A DNA stretch of 64,000 nucleotides from Alteromonas sp. RKMC-009. Lineage in GTDB: Bacteria; Pseudomonadota; Gammaproteobacteria; Enterobacterales; Alteromonadaceae. The notes below the pieces were generated by a model that saw only the letters and a list, made by a program, of their open reading frames with translations, made no database searches and was not told the DNA's origin. The translations under genes were made by a program, and so were the position numbers. Each line of letters begins with the position of its first letter. The first letter of the stretch is position 1. The stretch covers positions 2,790,001 through 2,854,000 of the forward strand of contig NZ_CP031010.1 in the NCBI RefSeq assembly GCF_003584565.2, read 5' to 3'. Positions 1 to 8,013 of the stretch are shown here, piece after piece.

Positions 1-288
1 ATGAAAGTCATTCCTCTGATGGCAACGACACCGGCACTCATCATGGTGGGGATCCTGATGATGGATTCCATCCGCCAGCTTGATTTCGATGATCTCGGCG
101 CTTTGGCAACCGCTTCCGTGGCCCTGCTGGCAATGCCGCTAACATTTAGTATTTCAGAAGGTATTGCATTGGGATTCATTACCTATGTGGTCACCATGGC
201 CGGCAGTGGCAGATACAAAGAAGTGAGTAAAATAACCTATATTCTCGCGCTGGTTTTCCTGCTCAGATACATCTTTGATTTGAAATAA
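1..288 (+). CDS. NCS2/AzgA-type purine permease, C-terminal fragment
   Basis: Only the last 95 residues lie in the window; the gene begins upstream and the Met at position 1 is probably internal. The fragment has three hydrophobic stretches. It carries the typical end of AzgA-like NCS2 permeases: a segment running from threonine and proline through a Gly-rich helix (residues 8-22), then MPLTFSISEGIALGFITYV (about 45-63), and a last helix ending in LRYIFDLK. Members import guanine, hypoxanthine or adenine by proton symport across the inner membrane. The purine-degradation genes to the right fit a role in supplying substrate. Which purine it takes cannot be told from this fragment. Confidence 0.8.
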   Translation: MKVIPLMATTPALIMVGILMMDSIRQLDFDDLGALATASVALLAMPLTFSISEGIALGFITYVVTMAGSGRYKEVSKITYILALVFLLRYIFDLK

Positions 289-295
289 AAGAAAT

Positions 296-328
296 AAGGA
301 GTCCCTCAGCGGACTCCTTTGTTTTTTC
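296..328 (+). terminator. Rho-independent terminator of the permease gene
   Basis: A perfect 9-bp stem (AAGGAGTCC / GGACTCCTT) with a 6-nt loop is followed by a T-rich run, starting 7 nt after the permease stop codon. It also separates this gene from the convergent RidA gene. Confidence 0.85.
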
Positions 329-352
329 ACCCCACCGTCGCGGGCAACGCGT

Positions 353-796
353 TTATTCCATGTGCTTGTAGCCCATGCATTCCACTTCCAGCATAGCTCC
401 CATCGCCAGACCGTCAGCGCCGAAAGCGCTGCGCGCAGGTAACTTGCCTTTTTCAAAGTAGGTAACGTATACCTTGTTAAAGTCTCCCCATTGACTGATA
501 TCGTCAATCATTACCGTGCATTTAAAAATATCATTCATTGTCAGGCCGGCAACCGCTGCTGCCGACTTAACATTATCCATGACCTGGCGGGCCTGAGCCG
601 TCATGTTATCTGCCATCTTGCCTTGCTTATCCAGAGGTAGCTGACCGGACAGATACACGGTATTGCCCACCTGAGTGGCAACAGAAAAAGGCGCATCCGG
701 CGATGATGAGGCAAAACGGGTGATACCGGCTGCCATGGAACTGGTTACCAGAGGAAGAGTGAGGAGTAAGGTGACCATACTGCGGGTTTTAAACAT
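353..796 (-). CDS. Exported RidA/YjgF-family protein
   Basis: This 147-residue protein has an N-terminal signal peptide (residues 1-22, ending SMAAG) followed by a full RidA/YER057c/UK114 domain. Visible marks are VGNTVYLSGQLPLD, the DNVKSAAAVAGLTMNDI helix, and the C-terminal PARSAFGADGLAMGAMLEVEC block that in RidA contains the catalytic Arg. Cytosolic RidA hydrolyses reactive enamines and imines from PLP enzymes; an exported version is likely to act in the periplasm on an unknown imine or to have another role. The start at 796 is preceded by AAGGA at suitable spacing. It is convergent with the permease gene and diverges from the sensor kinase. Confidence 0.85.
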   Translation of the reverse strand: MFKTRSMVTLLLTLPLVTSSMAAGITRFASSSPDAPFSVATQVGNTVYLSGQLPLDKQGKMADNMTAQARQVMDNVKSAAAVAGLTMNDIFKCTVMIDDISQWGDFNKVYVTYFEKGKLPARSAFGADGLAMGAMLEVECMGYKHME

Positions 797-931
797 ACAT
801 TTTCCTTGATGAGATAAAAGTGCTGCCAGCTTTTTATTAAACCTTATCTAAAAAAACTTTTAATTTTTGATAAGCCAAACTATGTTTAAAAGTTAACAAC
901 AGGGATACAAGTCAAACAGACAGGATTAATT

Positions 932-3900
932 GTGCAGTGCAAAAATCCGGGAGCCGGTCCACTCATCAAACGTGAACACTTTCCGTTTTTTATTCCGGCA
1001 TTTTTATTGTTTCTTATCTGTTTACCATTCTTTGCACCGGCACAGGATGCAAAGATTGCGCCTGACTCCCATAGTCAGGATAAGCTGAAAATCGCCATCC
1101 TTCTTCCCAACGACACGCCATTCTGGATGCGCGTTCTCAGCATGACTGAGCAAGCTGCAGAAGATCTTGACGTCGAACTCATCGTTTACTCTTTCAATCT
1201 ATCGCCGGAAAAAATGCGGCAAATGACCAGAGAAGCCCTGGACAGTGATATTGACGGTTTGATTTTTCAGGCCTGGGGTGATGCAGAAAAAGAGGTTCTG
1301 GCGCTGGCAGAAGAGCGTAAAGTTCCGTCTATATTGATAAATAACCGGATGCCGGACTCAACCCTTAAGCCACGAAAACAATTCAAATACTGGCTGGGCA
1401 GCATAACTGCGGATGATTATTCCATCGGAGAGCGGTTGATCAGTGGTCTGAGCCGCTTTACACATATTCACCGCACCGTAGACAGCCATAATGTACTCGC
1501 CATAGCCGGAGAGCCCGGCGATCCTTCCTCTACACGCCGCCTTGCAGGTTTACAGGCCTATGCAGACAGGCATCCTGAAATACAGCAGATTCGGGTTGAG
1601 TACGCTTACTGGAGTGAAGCCGAAGCCGGTGAAATTTTTGAGAAAGCCTGGATGGATAACCCGGATATCACAGAAGTGTGGTGTGTGAGCGATCTGATAG
1701 CAAAAGGCGTGGCGGATAAAATAGCTGAAATGGGGATCGCTGACCCGCCGGCAGTCGGCGGTGTCGACTGGGATACACCGACGGCTGACTATCTTGAATC
1801 GGGCCAGATAGTGGTCAGTATAGGTGGTCACTTTATGGATGGCGCCTGGGCAGTCGTGATGTTGCATGATTATCTTAACGGAGTGGATTTTGACAGCCAG
1901 AGAATTGAATTTGATTCTCTGATGATTACAGCGACACCGGATGATCTCACCCGTTACCTGCCCTTTTTTCAACTGCAACCGGACGGTATTCATTTTGACG
2001 GTCGCTCACTGATCAGAAACCCGCGCCTGATCAGCCACGATTTTACCCTCAGCGAGATCCTGAACACAGATGCTGTTTCAGAACCACTCCGGCTGACTGC
2101 ACAGGAAAAAGCCTGGTTAACGGCAAATCCGGTGATAAACGTTGCCGGTGAAACCAACAATGTGCCATTCAATTACACAGATGAAAGCAACAACAGCACA
2201 GGTTTTGCCATTGAGTTGCTGCGCTATGTGGCCAGCCAGACGGGTTCGCAAATGAATATAATCCGCAGTGACAGCGCCGAATACCTCAAAGAGGCTACCG
2301 CTAAGGGGCAAATCCATATGATGCCGGTGATAAATCCAAAAGATACCCGGCCCGATAGTCTGCTGCTTTCCGACAATTATTTGTCTTTATCGCAGTATTT
2401 TTTTTCAAGACCCAATACAGCGCAAATAAGTCGTCTGCAGGATACCGGCAACCGCACACTGGCTGTACCTGAAGATGATGAGGTCCTCGCGGCCCGCGTA
2501 TCCCTGATCCCTGAACTTCGCATTATCGAAGTGCCGGATTTAGAAGCAGCCATTATGGCTGTATCCTCAGGACAAGCGGATCTGCTAGTCAGCAATTATG
2601 CATCTGTAGCCTGGTATCTGGATAAACATTTTATTTCCAATATTAAAGTGAATGGTCTTCTGACTGAATATGGCAATGCAGAACTTCATATGGCTGCCGG
2701 TCCTGAGGCCGCGCCGTTTATGCAGGTTGTGAATAAAGCCCTTGCCACTATGCCAGCCAGTACGCGCAGTGCGCTGATTTATAAATGGCTGAGAGAAAAC
2801 TCCAACGATTCATTTTATGCCGCAGAGCAAATCAGCCTGACAAGAGAAGAGCGTGACTGGTTAAAAACCAAAGAAACCATAAGACTAGGCGATGATTTTA
2901 AGACGCGGCCGTTAAGCTTCCTCAACAAAAACGGAGACTTCAGTGGTTTAAGTGCAGATTTCATCCGTCATTTTACCCGCCAGTTAGGAATACCGGCAGA
3001 ACTGACGATAACTAAAACCAGTGTACCGGCAGAACAGCGTCTGAAAGAAAGGTCTCTTGACATCATGCCGGCTCTGATTAAACCTCTGCAGCCTGCCACA
3101 GATATCCTTTATACCGATCCGTACTTGCTTTTTCCTGTGGTCATAGCCACCAGCACCAGTCAACCGCCGGTAAACAACCTGTGGCAACTTGCCGGAAAAG
3201 AAGTAGGCATTATGAATAACCATCTTGCAGAGAAGCTGGAGAAAGAGCACGCAGACCTCACATTCAGGCGCTTTAAAACAACCGGTCAGGCGTTCTCTGC
3301 GCTCTCAGCCGGTAAGATTGATGCTGTACTGGGCAATCTTGCGGTGATCAGTGCAGCAGCGGCTGACAGCGAAAATCAAAGCTTTGCAATAACCGGAGCT
3401 ACAGGTTATGCCGATGAAATAGTCATAGGCGTCAGAAGTGACTGGCCTGAATTTGTCAGCATGCTGAATAAAGCCATTGCCGCCATGGATATGCAGGAAC
3501 GGGAAGCATTAAAAAATAAATGGCTGCGTGTGAACGTAGAGATCGGCACCGATACCCTGACCATTGTTATGTGGGCGCTGCCTGCCACTATACTGGCCTG
3601 CTCTGTCATCTTTTATATCTATTTGTCGAACCGCAGGCTGAGCCAGGCTAAAGCCCAGATATCTGCCAGAACGAAAGAGCTGGAGAATACGAATCAGTCT
3701 CTTGAAGACACACTGTCAGAACTGAAATTTTCACAAAAACAGATGCTTGAACAGGAGAAAATGGCATCGTTAGGCAGCCTGGTCGCCGGCGTATCTCATG
3801 AAATTAATACGCCCCTTGGCATATCGGTAACGGCAATCAGTCATGTTGAACACCTCCTTGCAGAACTCGAACAGCGTTTTGACAGCAACAAGGTGACCAA

Positions 3901-4513
3901 AACCTTCATGCAACGGTTTATCAAAGAAGCGCAGGAAGGCAGCCTTGCCACATCACTGAATTTATCCCGTGCCGCAAACCTGGTAAAAAGCTTTAAAAAT
4001 ATCTCCATGGACCACAATCAGGATTCGGTAAGAACCATTGACCTTGACCAGTATCTCAATGAAGTTCTCACCTCGTTACAGCCGCAGATCAAAAAGTCCG
4101 GTCATGAAATCGTGTCCGGTTGCGCTGAAAATATTATCAGTGAGACCAGACCCGGTGCCATCGCACAAATTCTGACAAATCTCATAATGAACTCCCTCAC
4201 CCACGCTTTTTCATCCAATGAAAAGGGCATGATTACACTGCATGCCAGACAAATTGGAAGCACCATTGAGCTGATTTACAGTGATAACGGCTGTGGCATG
4301 AATGAAGAGCAGTTAAAGCGCATCTTTGAGCCTTTCTTCACCACCAAACTGGGTGCCGGCGGCAGCGGGCTTGGCGCCCATATTATTTATAATCTTGTCA
4401 CCAATGCACTTCAGGGGACAATAAAAGTGGAAAGCTCTCCGGGTATGGGAGCCAAATTTGTGATTTGTTTTCCGGTCAGACTGAATCAAACAGATAACGG
4501 CGTCACAGACTGA
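932..4513 (+). CDS. Tripartite sensor histidine kinase (periplasmic binding protein plus two Venus-flytrap domains)
   Basis: The 1193-residue protein starts at GTG with AGGA upstream. Order: signal sequence (about 1-37); a type I sugar-binding-like periplasmic domain (about 50-315, similar to TorT); two SBP_bac_3 Venus-flytrap domains (about 388-620 and 640-868) as in BvgS-type sensors; one transmembrane helix (about 876-898); a coiled coil; a DHp domain with SHEINTPLG (His956 the likely phosphate acceptor); and an HATPase_c domain with the N box (LTNLIMNSLTHAF) and DNGCGMN and GSGLGAH glycine boxes. There is no receiver domain and no response regulator beside it, so its partner is unknown. 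It lies between RidA and puuE, which hints at sensing a purine-related or amino-acid ligand, but that is inference. Confidence 0.9.
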   Translation: MQCKNPGAGPLIKREHFPFFIPAFLLFLICLPFFAPAQDAKIAPDSHSQDKLKIAILLPNDTPFWMRVLSMTEQAAEDLDVELIVYSFNLSPEKMRQMTREALDSDIDGLIFQAWGDAEKEVLALAEERKVPSILINNRMPDSTLKPRKQFKYWLGSITADDYSIGERLISGLSRFTHIHRTVDSHNVLAIAGEPGDPSSTRRLAGLQAYADRHPEIQQIRVEYAYWSEAEAGEIFEKAWMDNPDITEVWCVSDLIAKGVADKIAEMGIADPPAVGGVDWDTPTADYLESGQIVVSIGGHFMDGAWAVVMLHDYLNGVDFDSQRIEFDSLMITATPDDLTRYLPFFQLQPDGIHFDGRSLIRNPRLISHDFTLSEILNTDAVSEPLRLTAQEKAWLTANPVINVAGETNNVPFNYTDESNNSTGFAIELLRYVASQTGSQMNIIRSDSAEYLKEATAKGQIHMMPVINPKDTRPDSLLLSDNYLSLSQYFFSRPNTAQISRLQDTGNRTLAVPEDDEVLAARVSLIPELRIIEVPDLEAAIMAVSSGQADLLVSNYASVAWYLDKHFISNIKVNGLLTEYGNAELHMAAGPEAAPFMQVVNKALATMPASTRSALIYKWLRENSNDSFYAAEQISLTREERDWLKTKETIRLGDDFKTRPLSFLNKNGDFSGLSADFIRHFTRQLGIPAELTITKTSVPAEQRLKERSLDIMPALIKPLQPATDILYTDPYLLFPVVIATSTSQPPVNNLWQLAGKEVGIMNNHLAEKLEKEHADLTFRRFKTTGQAFSALSAGKIDAVLGNLAVISAAAADSENQSFAITGATGYADEIVIGVRSDWPEFVSMLNKAIAAMDMQEREALKNKWLRVNVEIGTDTLTIVMWALPATILACSVIFYIYLSNRRLSQAKAQISARTKELENTNQSLEDTLSELKFSQKQMLEQEKMASLGSLVAGVSHEINTPLGISVTAISHVEHLLAELEQRFDSNKVTKTFMQRFIKEAQEGSLATSLNLSRAANLVKSFKNISMDHNQDSVRTIDLDQYLNEVLTSLQPQIKKSGHEIVSGCAENIISETRPGAIAQILTNLIMNSLTHAFSSNEKGMITLHARQIGSTIELIYSDNGCGMNEEQLKRIFEPFFTTKLGAGGSGLGAHIIYNLVTNALQGTIKVESSPGMGAKFVICFPVRLNQTDNGVTD

Positions 4514-4531
4514 AGCAGTAAGACGCCGTTA
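4495..4531. terminator. Hairpin between convergent sensor kinase and puuE
   Basis: A perfect 10-bp inverted repeat (TAACGGCGTC / GACGCCGTTA, 17-nt loop) spans the kinase stop codon and lies just beyond the puuE stop on the other strand. It lacks a clear T run, so it is only a candidate bidirectional terminator. Confidence 0.5.
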
Positions 4532-4546
4532 TGCAGTCACAACACG

Positions 4547-5467
4547 TTAATCTCCGCTATACGGGAAGTGTGTTTGCCAGTGTTTTGCAATCTCTTCCCG
4601 CGTTGCCAGCCATACCTTGTCATGACTTTGCACGTATTCAATAAACCGCTTCAAAGCTGCCATACGGGCCGGACGACCCACGATACGGCAATGTAAGCCG
4701 ATGGACAGCATTTTAGGCTGGCTGGCGCCTTCTTCGTAGAGAACATCGAAAGCATCTTTCAAATATTCAAAGAACTGCTGACCACTGTTAAATCCCTGCG
4801 GCGTGGCAAACCGCATATCGTTGGTATCCAGCGTGTAAGGCACCATCAGCAGCGGTGCACCGTTTTGGGTATCGTAATAAGGCAAATCATCCGCATAAGA
4901 ATCTGCGCAGTAGAGAATATCGTCCCGCTCTGCAATCAGCTTTAACGTGTTGGGGCTGGTGCGGCCTGTATACCAGCCTGCAGGCTTTTTGCCGGTGAGT
5001 TTTTCATGCAGATTTACCGCATCTTCAATTTGCGCCCGCTCGGTTTCGATATCCATATCCTGAAAATGAATCCAGCGCATGGCATGACTGGCGATTTCCC
5101 AGCCGGCATTCAGCATTGCCTCAACCGCTTCCGGATGACGCTCCATGGCCATAGTGACACCAAATACAGTGACCGGTACCGCTTTTTCTGTCAGCAACCG
5201 GTGCAGACGCCAGAAACCCGCACGGCTGCCATATTCATAAAGCGATTCCATGCTCATGTGGCGGTCAGGATACGGCTGCGCACCGACAATTTCTGACAGA
5301 AAAATTTCTGAATGGGCATCACCGTGAAGCACACAGTTTTCACCACCTTCTTCGTAATTAAGAACAAACTGTACTGCAATTCTGGCTTTACCCGGCCACT
5401 GTGGATCAGGAGGATTGGCACCATAGCCTTTCAGATCACGGGGATAACTGTCACTAACGTCACTCAT
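4547..5467 (-). CDS. puuE: Allantoinase PuuE (polysaccharide-deacetylase fold)
   Basis: PuuE allantoinase opens the hydantoin ring of allantoin to give allantoate, in the cytoplasm. The protein (306 residues from this start) shows the family pattern: YPRDLKGYG near the N terminus, FVLNYEEGGE (about 35-44), the HMSMESLYEYGSRAGFWRL block, EIASHAMRWI, PAGWYTGRTSPNT and a late IGLHCRIVGRP motif. It belongs to the NodB-like deacetylase fold, not the metallo-cyclic amidohydrolase allantoinases. The start at 5467 overlaps the stop of the upstream regulator gene as ATGA and has AGGA about 10 nt upstream; an in-frame start 14 codons earlier lies inside the regulator and is less likely. It supplies the last step of the pathway encoded across the divergent promoter. 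Confidence 0.92.
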   Translation of the reverse strand: MSDVSDSYPRDLKGYGANPPDPQWPGKARIAVQFVLNYEEGGENCVLHGDAHSEIFLSEIVGAQPYPDRHMSMESLYEYGSRAGFWRLHRLLTEKAVPVTVFGVTMAMERHPEAVEAMLNAGWEIASHAMRWIHFQDMDIETERAQIEDAVNLHEKLTGKKPAGWYTGRTSPNTLKLIAERDDILYCADSYADDLPYYDTQNGAPLLMVPYTLDTNDMRFATPQGFNSGQQFFEYLKDAFDVLYEEGASQPKMLSIGLHCRIVGRPARMAALKRFIEYVQSHDKVWLATREEIAKHWQTHFPYSGD

Positions 5468-6117
5468 GCTGTCACAATCCTGTATTTTTCCGGTACCGTT
5501 AAACCGCAACCGGTCAACGTAACGGTTACCAGATGTCTGGTGGCTTCTTCAAAATCTGCTTTTTTCATTTTCGCGCCGCGAAGACGGGTAATTTGCGTTG
5601 AAAAGTCCGCGTAGTGCTGGGTACTCGCCCAGATATTGAAAAGCAGATAATGGGGGTCGATGGCCTGCATTTTCCCCTGCTCTGTCCAGGCTTTCAAAAT
5701 AGCCACACGACCGGCCATCCAGTCGCTGTGTTCATCATCAAAATAGTGATTCAGGTTTGGCGCACCATTGATAATTTCCATGGCAAAAATCTTCGAAGCC
5801 AGCGGGTGTGTTCTCGATAACTCCATTTTTTCGGCAATGTAATCTGCCAGCATTTGCGCCGGATCATCATCTGCAGTGGCTTTATCGAAACTGGAATTCC
5901 ATAACGACATGGTTTCCTTAAGGACTGCCAGATAAAGTTCCTGCTTGGACTTGAAGTAATACAAAACATTGGTTTTAGGGAGTCCTGCTTTATCTGCTAC
6001 CTGCTGAACAGATGTCCCTCTGAATCCCTGAGCAGCAAATGCTTTCTCTGCTGCTGCCAGAATGATTGCCCTGTTACGGGCTCCCACACTGGCATCCACT
6101 TTTGATGCTTGAGTCAT
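5464..6117 (-). CDS. TetR-family regulator, RutR-like
   Basis: This 217-residue protein has an N-terminal TetR helix-turn-helix (residues 15-60: AFAAQGFRGTSVQQVADKAGLPKTNVLYYFKSKQELYLAVL) and a RutR-type C-terminal domain with the block SRTHPLASKIFAMEIINGAP and later LLFNIWASTQHYADF. E. coli RutR controls pyrimidine and purine degradation and responds to uracil and thymine. A good match to the RutR box stands upstream of xdhA, and the gene is cotranscribed with puuE (ATGA overlap), so it very probably controls the whole purine pathway. The ligand here could be a purine breakdown product instead. A second inverted repeat 35 nt upstream of its start could serve autoregulation. Confidence 0.88.
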   Translation of the reverse strand: MTQASKVDASVGARNRAIILAAAEKAFAAQGFRGTSVQQVADKAGLPKTNVLYYFKSKQELYLAVLKETMSLWNSSFDKATADDDPAQMLADYIAEKMELSRTHPLASKIFAMEIINGAPNLNHYFDDEHSDWMAGRVAILKAWTEQGKMQAIDPHYLLFNIWASTQHYADFSTQITRLRGAKMKKADFEEATRHLVTVTLTGCGLTVPEKYRIVTA

Positions 6118-6151
6118 GACGCCTTTTTGTTCCTTTTGAAATGGTCAAACC

Positions 6152-6165
6152 TGACTATTCAGTCA
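6152..6165. promoter_or_regulatory. Candidate TetR-type operator upstream of the regulator gene
   Basis: TGACT-ATTC-AGTCA is a perfect 5-bp inverted repeat with 4-bp spacer, 35 bp before the regulator start codon. The spacing and position suit an autoregulatory operator; no binding data can be seen here. Confidence 0.4.
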
Positions 6166-6491
6166 TAGTGCCACAGTTGCTTAAATCAGTGATAAATTTT
6201 TCATTTATAGAATATTCTTGCGCGTATAAAACATTGCGCATACATCTTGCAGCGATTTTCAAAACAAAGGTCAGACGGGCTTTGTAAGGGTGAGTGAAAT
6301 GCTGCGCACTCATCTTTTAAACAGCTACTGAAGCGCAGTTGGTTAACAGAATCTGATTTTTAGCCGCTGACGACACGCTGATTAAAGAACAACCAACTTT
6401 GTAGGTGCGCACTATAAATGTGCACAAAATCGTGCAAATTGCACCGTAAAAATACACGCCACTCGCAATGGCCTTTTTTTAACATAAAAAT

Positions 6492-6507
6492 CTGACCATA
6501 TGGTCTA
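6492..6507. promoter_or_regulatory. RutR-like operator upstream of xdhA
   Basis: The sequence CTGACCATATGGTCTA matches 12 of the 14 fixed positions of the E. coli RutR consensus TTGACCA-N2-TGGTCAA, and its core GACCATATGGTC is a perfect palindrome. It lies 67-82 bp before the xdhA start and could overlap the -35 region of a promoter whose -10 is TAGAAT at 6518. Confidence 0.65.
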
Positions 6508-6573
6508 CTTTTTAATTTAGAATACAGATATAGTAATGCATTCAAGCATTTTGAAATCTACATGGAGTTCGGT

Positions 6574-8013
6574 ATGGTCCGTTTTCTGTTGAACAATGAA
6601 CCTGTCGAATTGCAGGTGAGCAACCCGAATATGACGGTGCTGAATTACCTTAGGGAACAGCAACGAAAAACGGGGACAAAAGAAGGCTGTGCAGCCGGCG
6701 ACTGCGGCGCCTGTACGGTAGTGGTAGCCAGTCCTTCCGACGATGGCAACAGCCTTAACTACACCACCATCAACAGCTGTATTGCGCTGATGTCTTCGCT
6801 GCACGGAAAACAGCTCATCACGGTAGAAGATTTAGCCTCTTTGCAAGCACAGCATCCGGTTCAGACTGCGATGGTGAACCATAATGGTTCCCAATGCGGT
6901 TTTTGTACGCCGGGTTTTGTGATGTCGGCCTTTGCTTTTTACCATTCTGATAATGCACCCGAACGGGAAAATGTGATAGATGCGTTATCAGGCAATCTTT
7001 GCCGGTGTACAGGTTACCGTCCCATTATTGATGCCACCATTGATGCCTGTTCAAATAAAACAGCAGACAAGTTCGATGAACAACAGGCAACCACCCTTGC
7101 CAGATTACAAGCGCTTAGCCGGGAAGACGTCACAGAGGACAGTCAGTTACTCATGCCTGAAACCCGCGAAGCATTGCAAAAAGCCATTGCAGACAACCCG
7201 GATGCAACGCTGGTTTCCGGCAGTACCGACCTGGCCCTTGAGATCACGCAAAAACATCAGTCTTTCAAAACACTCATCAGTTTAAGTCAGATGCGTTGCC
7301 TGCAGGAGGTGGACGTTTCTGAATCGCATATCATCATCGGCGCGGCTGTGCCTTTGTCGCGGGCAATGAAAACGCTGGTGAGCCACTATCCGGCATTAAA
7401 GGAATTATTCACCCGCTTTGCTTCTCTGCCTGTGCGTAATCAGGCAACCATGGGCGGAAACGTTGCTAACGCTTCCCCCATCGGCGATACACCGCCGCTG
7501 CTGCTGGCGCTGAACGCTGATATTGTAGCGGATAATGGCAGCGACACCCGCAGCATTCCGGCAAACGCCTTTTTTACCGGTTATCGCCAAACTGCGCTGC
7601 AGAGCAATGAATGGATCAGCGCCATTCATATCCCCTTACCTCAGCCGGACCAGTATCTGGCAGCGTATAAAATCTCGAAGCGCATGGAAGATGATATTTC
7701 TGCCGTGCTTGCCGTATTTAACGTGGGGATCAGCGATGGTGTGATCACCTCTGTTGCCAGCGGATTCGGTGGTGTGGCAGCCACACCTGTGGAATGTACA
7801 GCCCTGGCGGCGTCACTGGTGGGCAAGCCCTGGCGCGACGTACAAACACTCACAGAGGGAAGAAACCTTTTAACGCACGCTTTTAATCCTATTGATGATG
7901 TGCGCGCCACAGCAGCATACAGAAAACAGGTATTAGGCAATTTATGGCACCGGTTCTGGCTGGAGAATCAGCAAGACAACCTTATTCCGACGCGGGTGGT
8001 ACATCATGCGTAA
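6574..8013 (+). CDS. xdhA: Xanthine dehydrogenase small subunit (2Fe-2S/FAD)
   Basis: XdhA carries the electron-transfer half of xanthine dehydrogenase, which oxidises hypoxanthine and xanthine to urate with NAD+. Visible in the 479-residue protein: the plant-type [2Fe-2S] motif EGCAAGDCGACTVV (about 36-50), the second cluster domain with QCGFCTPGF and GNLCRCTGYRPI (about 105-150), and an FAD domain with VSGSTDLALEI and NQATMGGNVANASPIGD. The chosen start has GGAG 6-7 nt upstream; an ATG four codons earlier overlaps that ribosome-binding site. It overlaps xdhB by 8 nt and is the first gene of a tightly packed seven-gene operon. Confidence 0.96.
   Translation: MVRFLLNNEPVELQVSNPNMTVLNYLREQQRKTGTKEGCAAGDCGACTVVVASPSDDGNSLNYTTINSCIALMSSLHGKQLITVEDLASLQAQHPVQTAMVNHNGSQCGFCTPGFVMSAFAFYHSDNAPERENVIDALSGNLCRCTGYRPIIDATIDACSNKTADKFDEQQATTLARLQALSREDVTEDSQLLMPETREALQKAIADNPDATLVSGSTDLALEITQKHQSFKTLISLSQMRCLQEVDVSESHIIIGAAVPLSRAMKTLVSHYPALKELFTRFASLPVRNQATMGGNVANASPIGDTPPLLLALNADIVADNGSDTRSIPANAFFTGYRQTALQSNEWISAIHIPLPQPDQYLAAYKISKRMEDDISAVLAVFNVGISDGVITSVASGFGGVAATPVECTALAASLVGKPWRDVQTLTEGRNLLTHAFNPIDDVRATAAYRKQVLGNLWHRFWLENQQDNLIPTRVVHHA

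Larger units (their letters stand above)
6118..6573. promoter_or_regulatory. Divergent control region between rutR-like/puuE and the xdh operon
   Basis: A 456-bp stretch with no convincing gene. It holds, left to right: an inverted repeat TGACT-N4-AGTCA (6152-6165) near the regulator start; a short palindrome GTGCGCAC (6405-6412); a perfect palindrome GTGCAAATTGCAC (6432-6444); the RutR-like box (6492-6507); -10-like sequences TAGAAT (6518) and TATAGT (6529); and a GGAG ribosome-binding site before xdhA. Confidence 0.6.

Noticed and set aside
6405..6412. GTGCGCAC upstream of xdhA as a second site for the element's RHH regulator
   Set aside because: Only the 8-bp core is shared; the flanking TGG and CCA of the twin operators are missing.
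6360..6545. Leftward 61-codon frame in the xdh control region
   Set aside because: Crosses the RutR box and promoter, lacks a ribosome-binding site and resembles no family.
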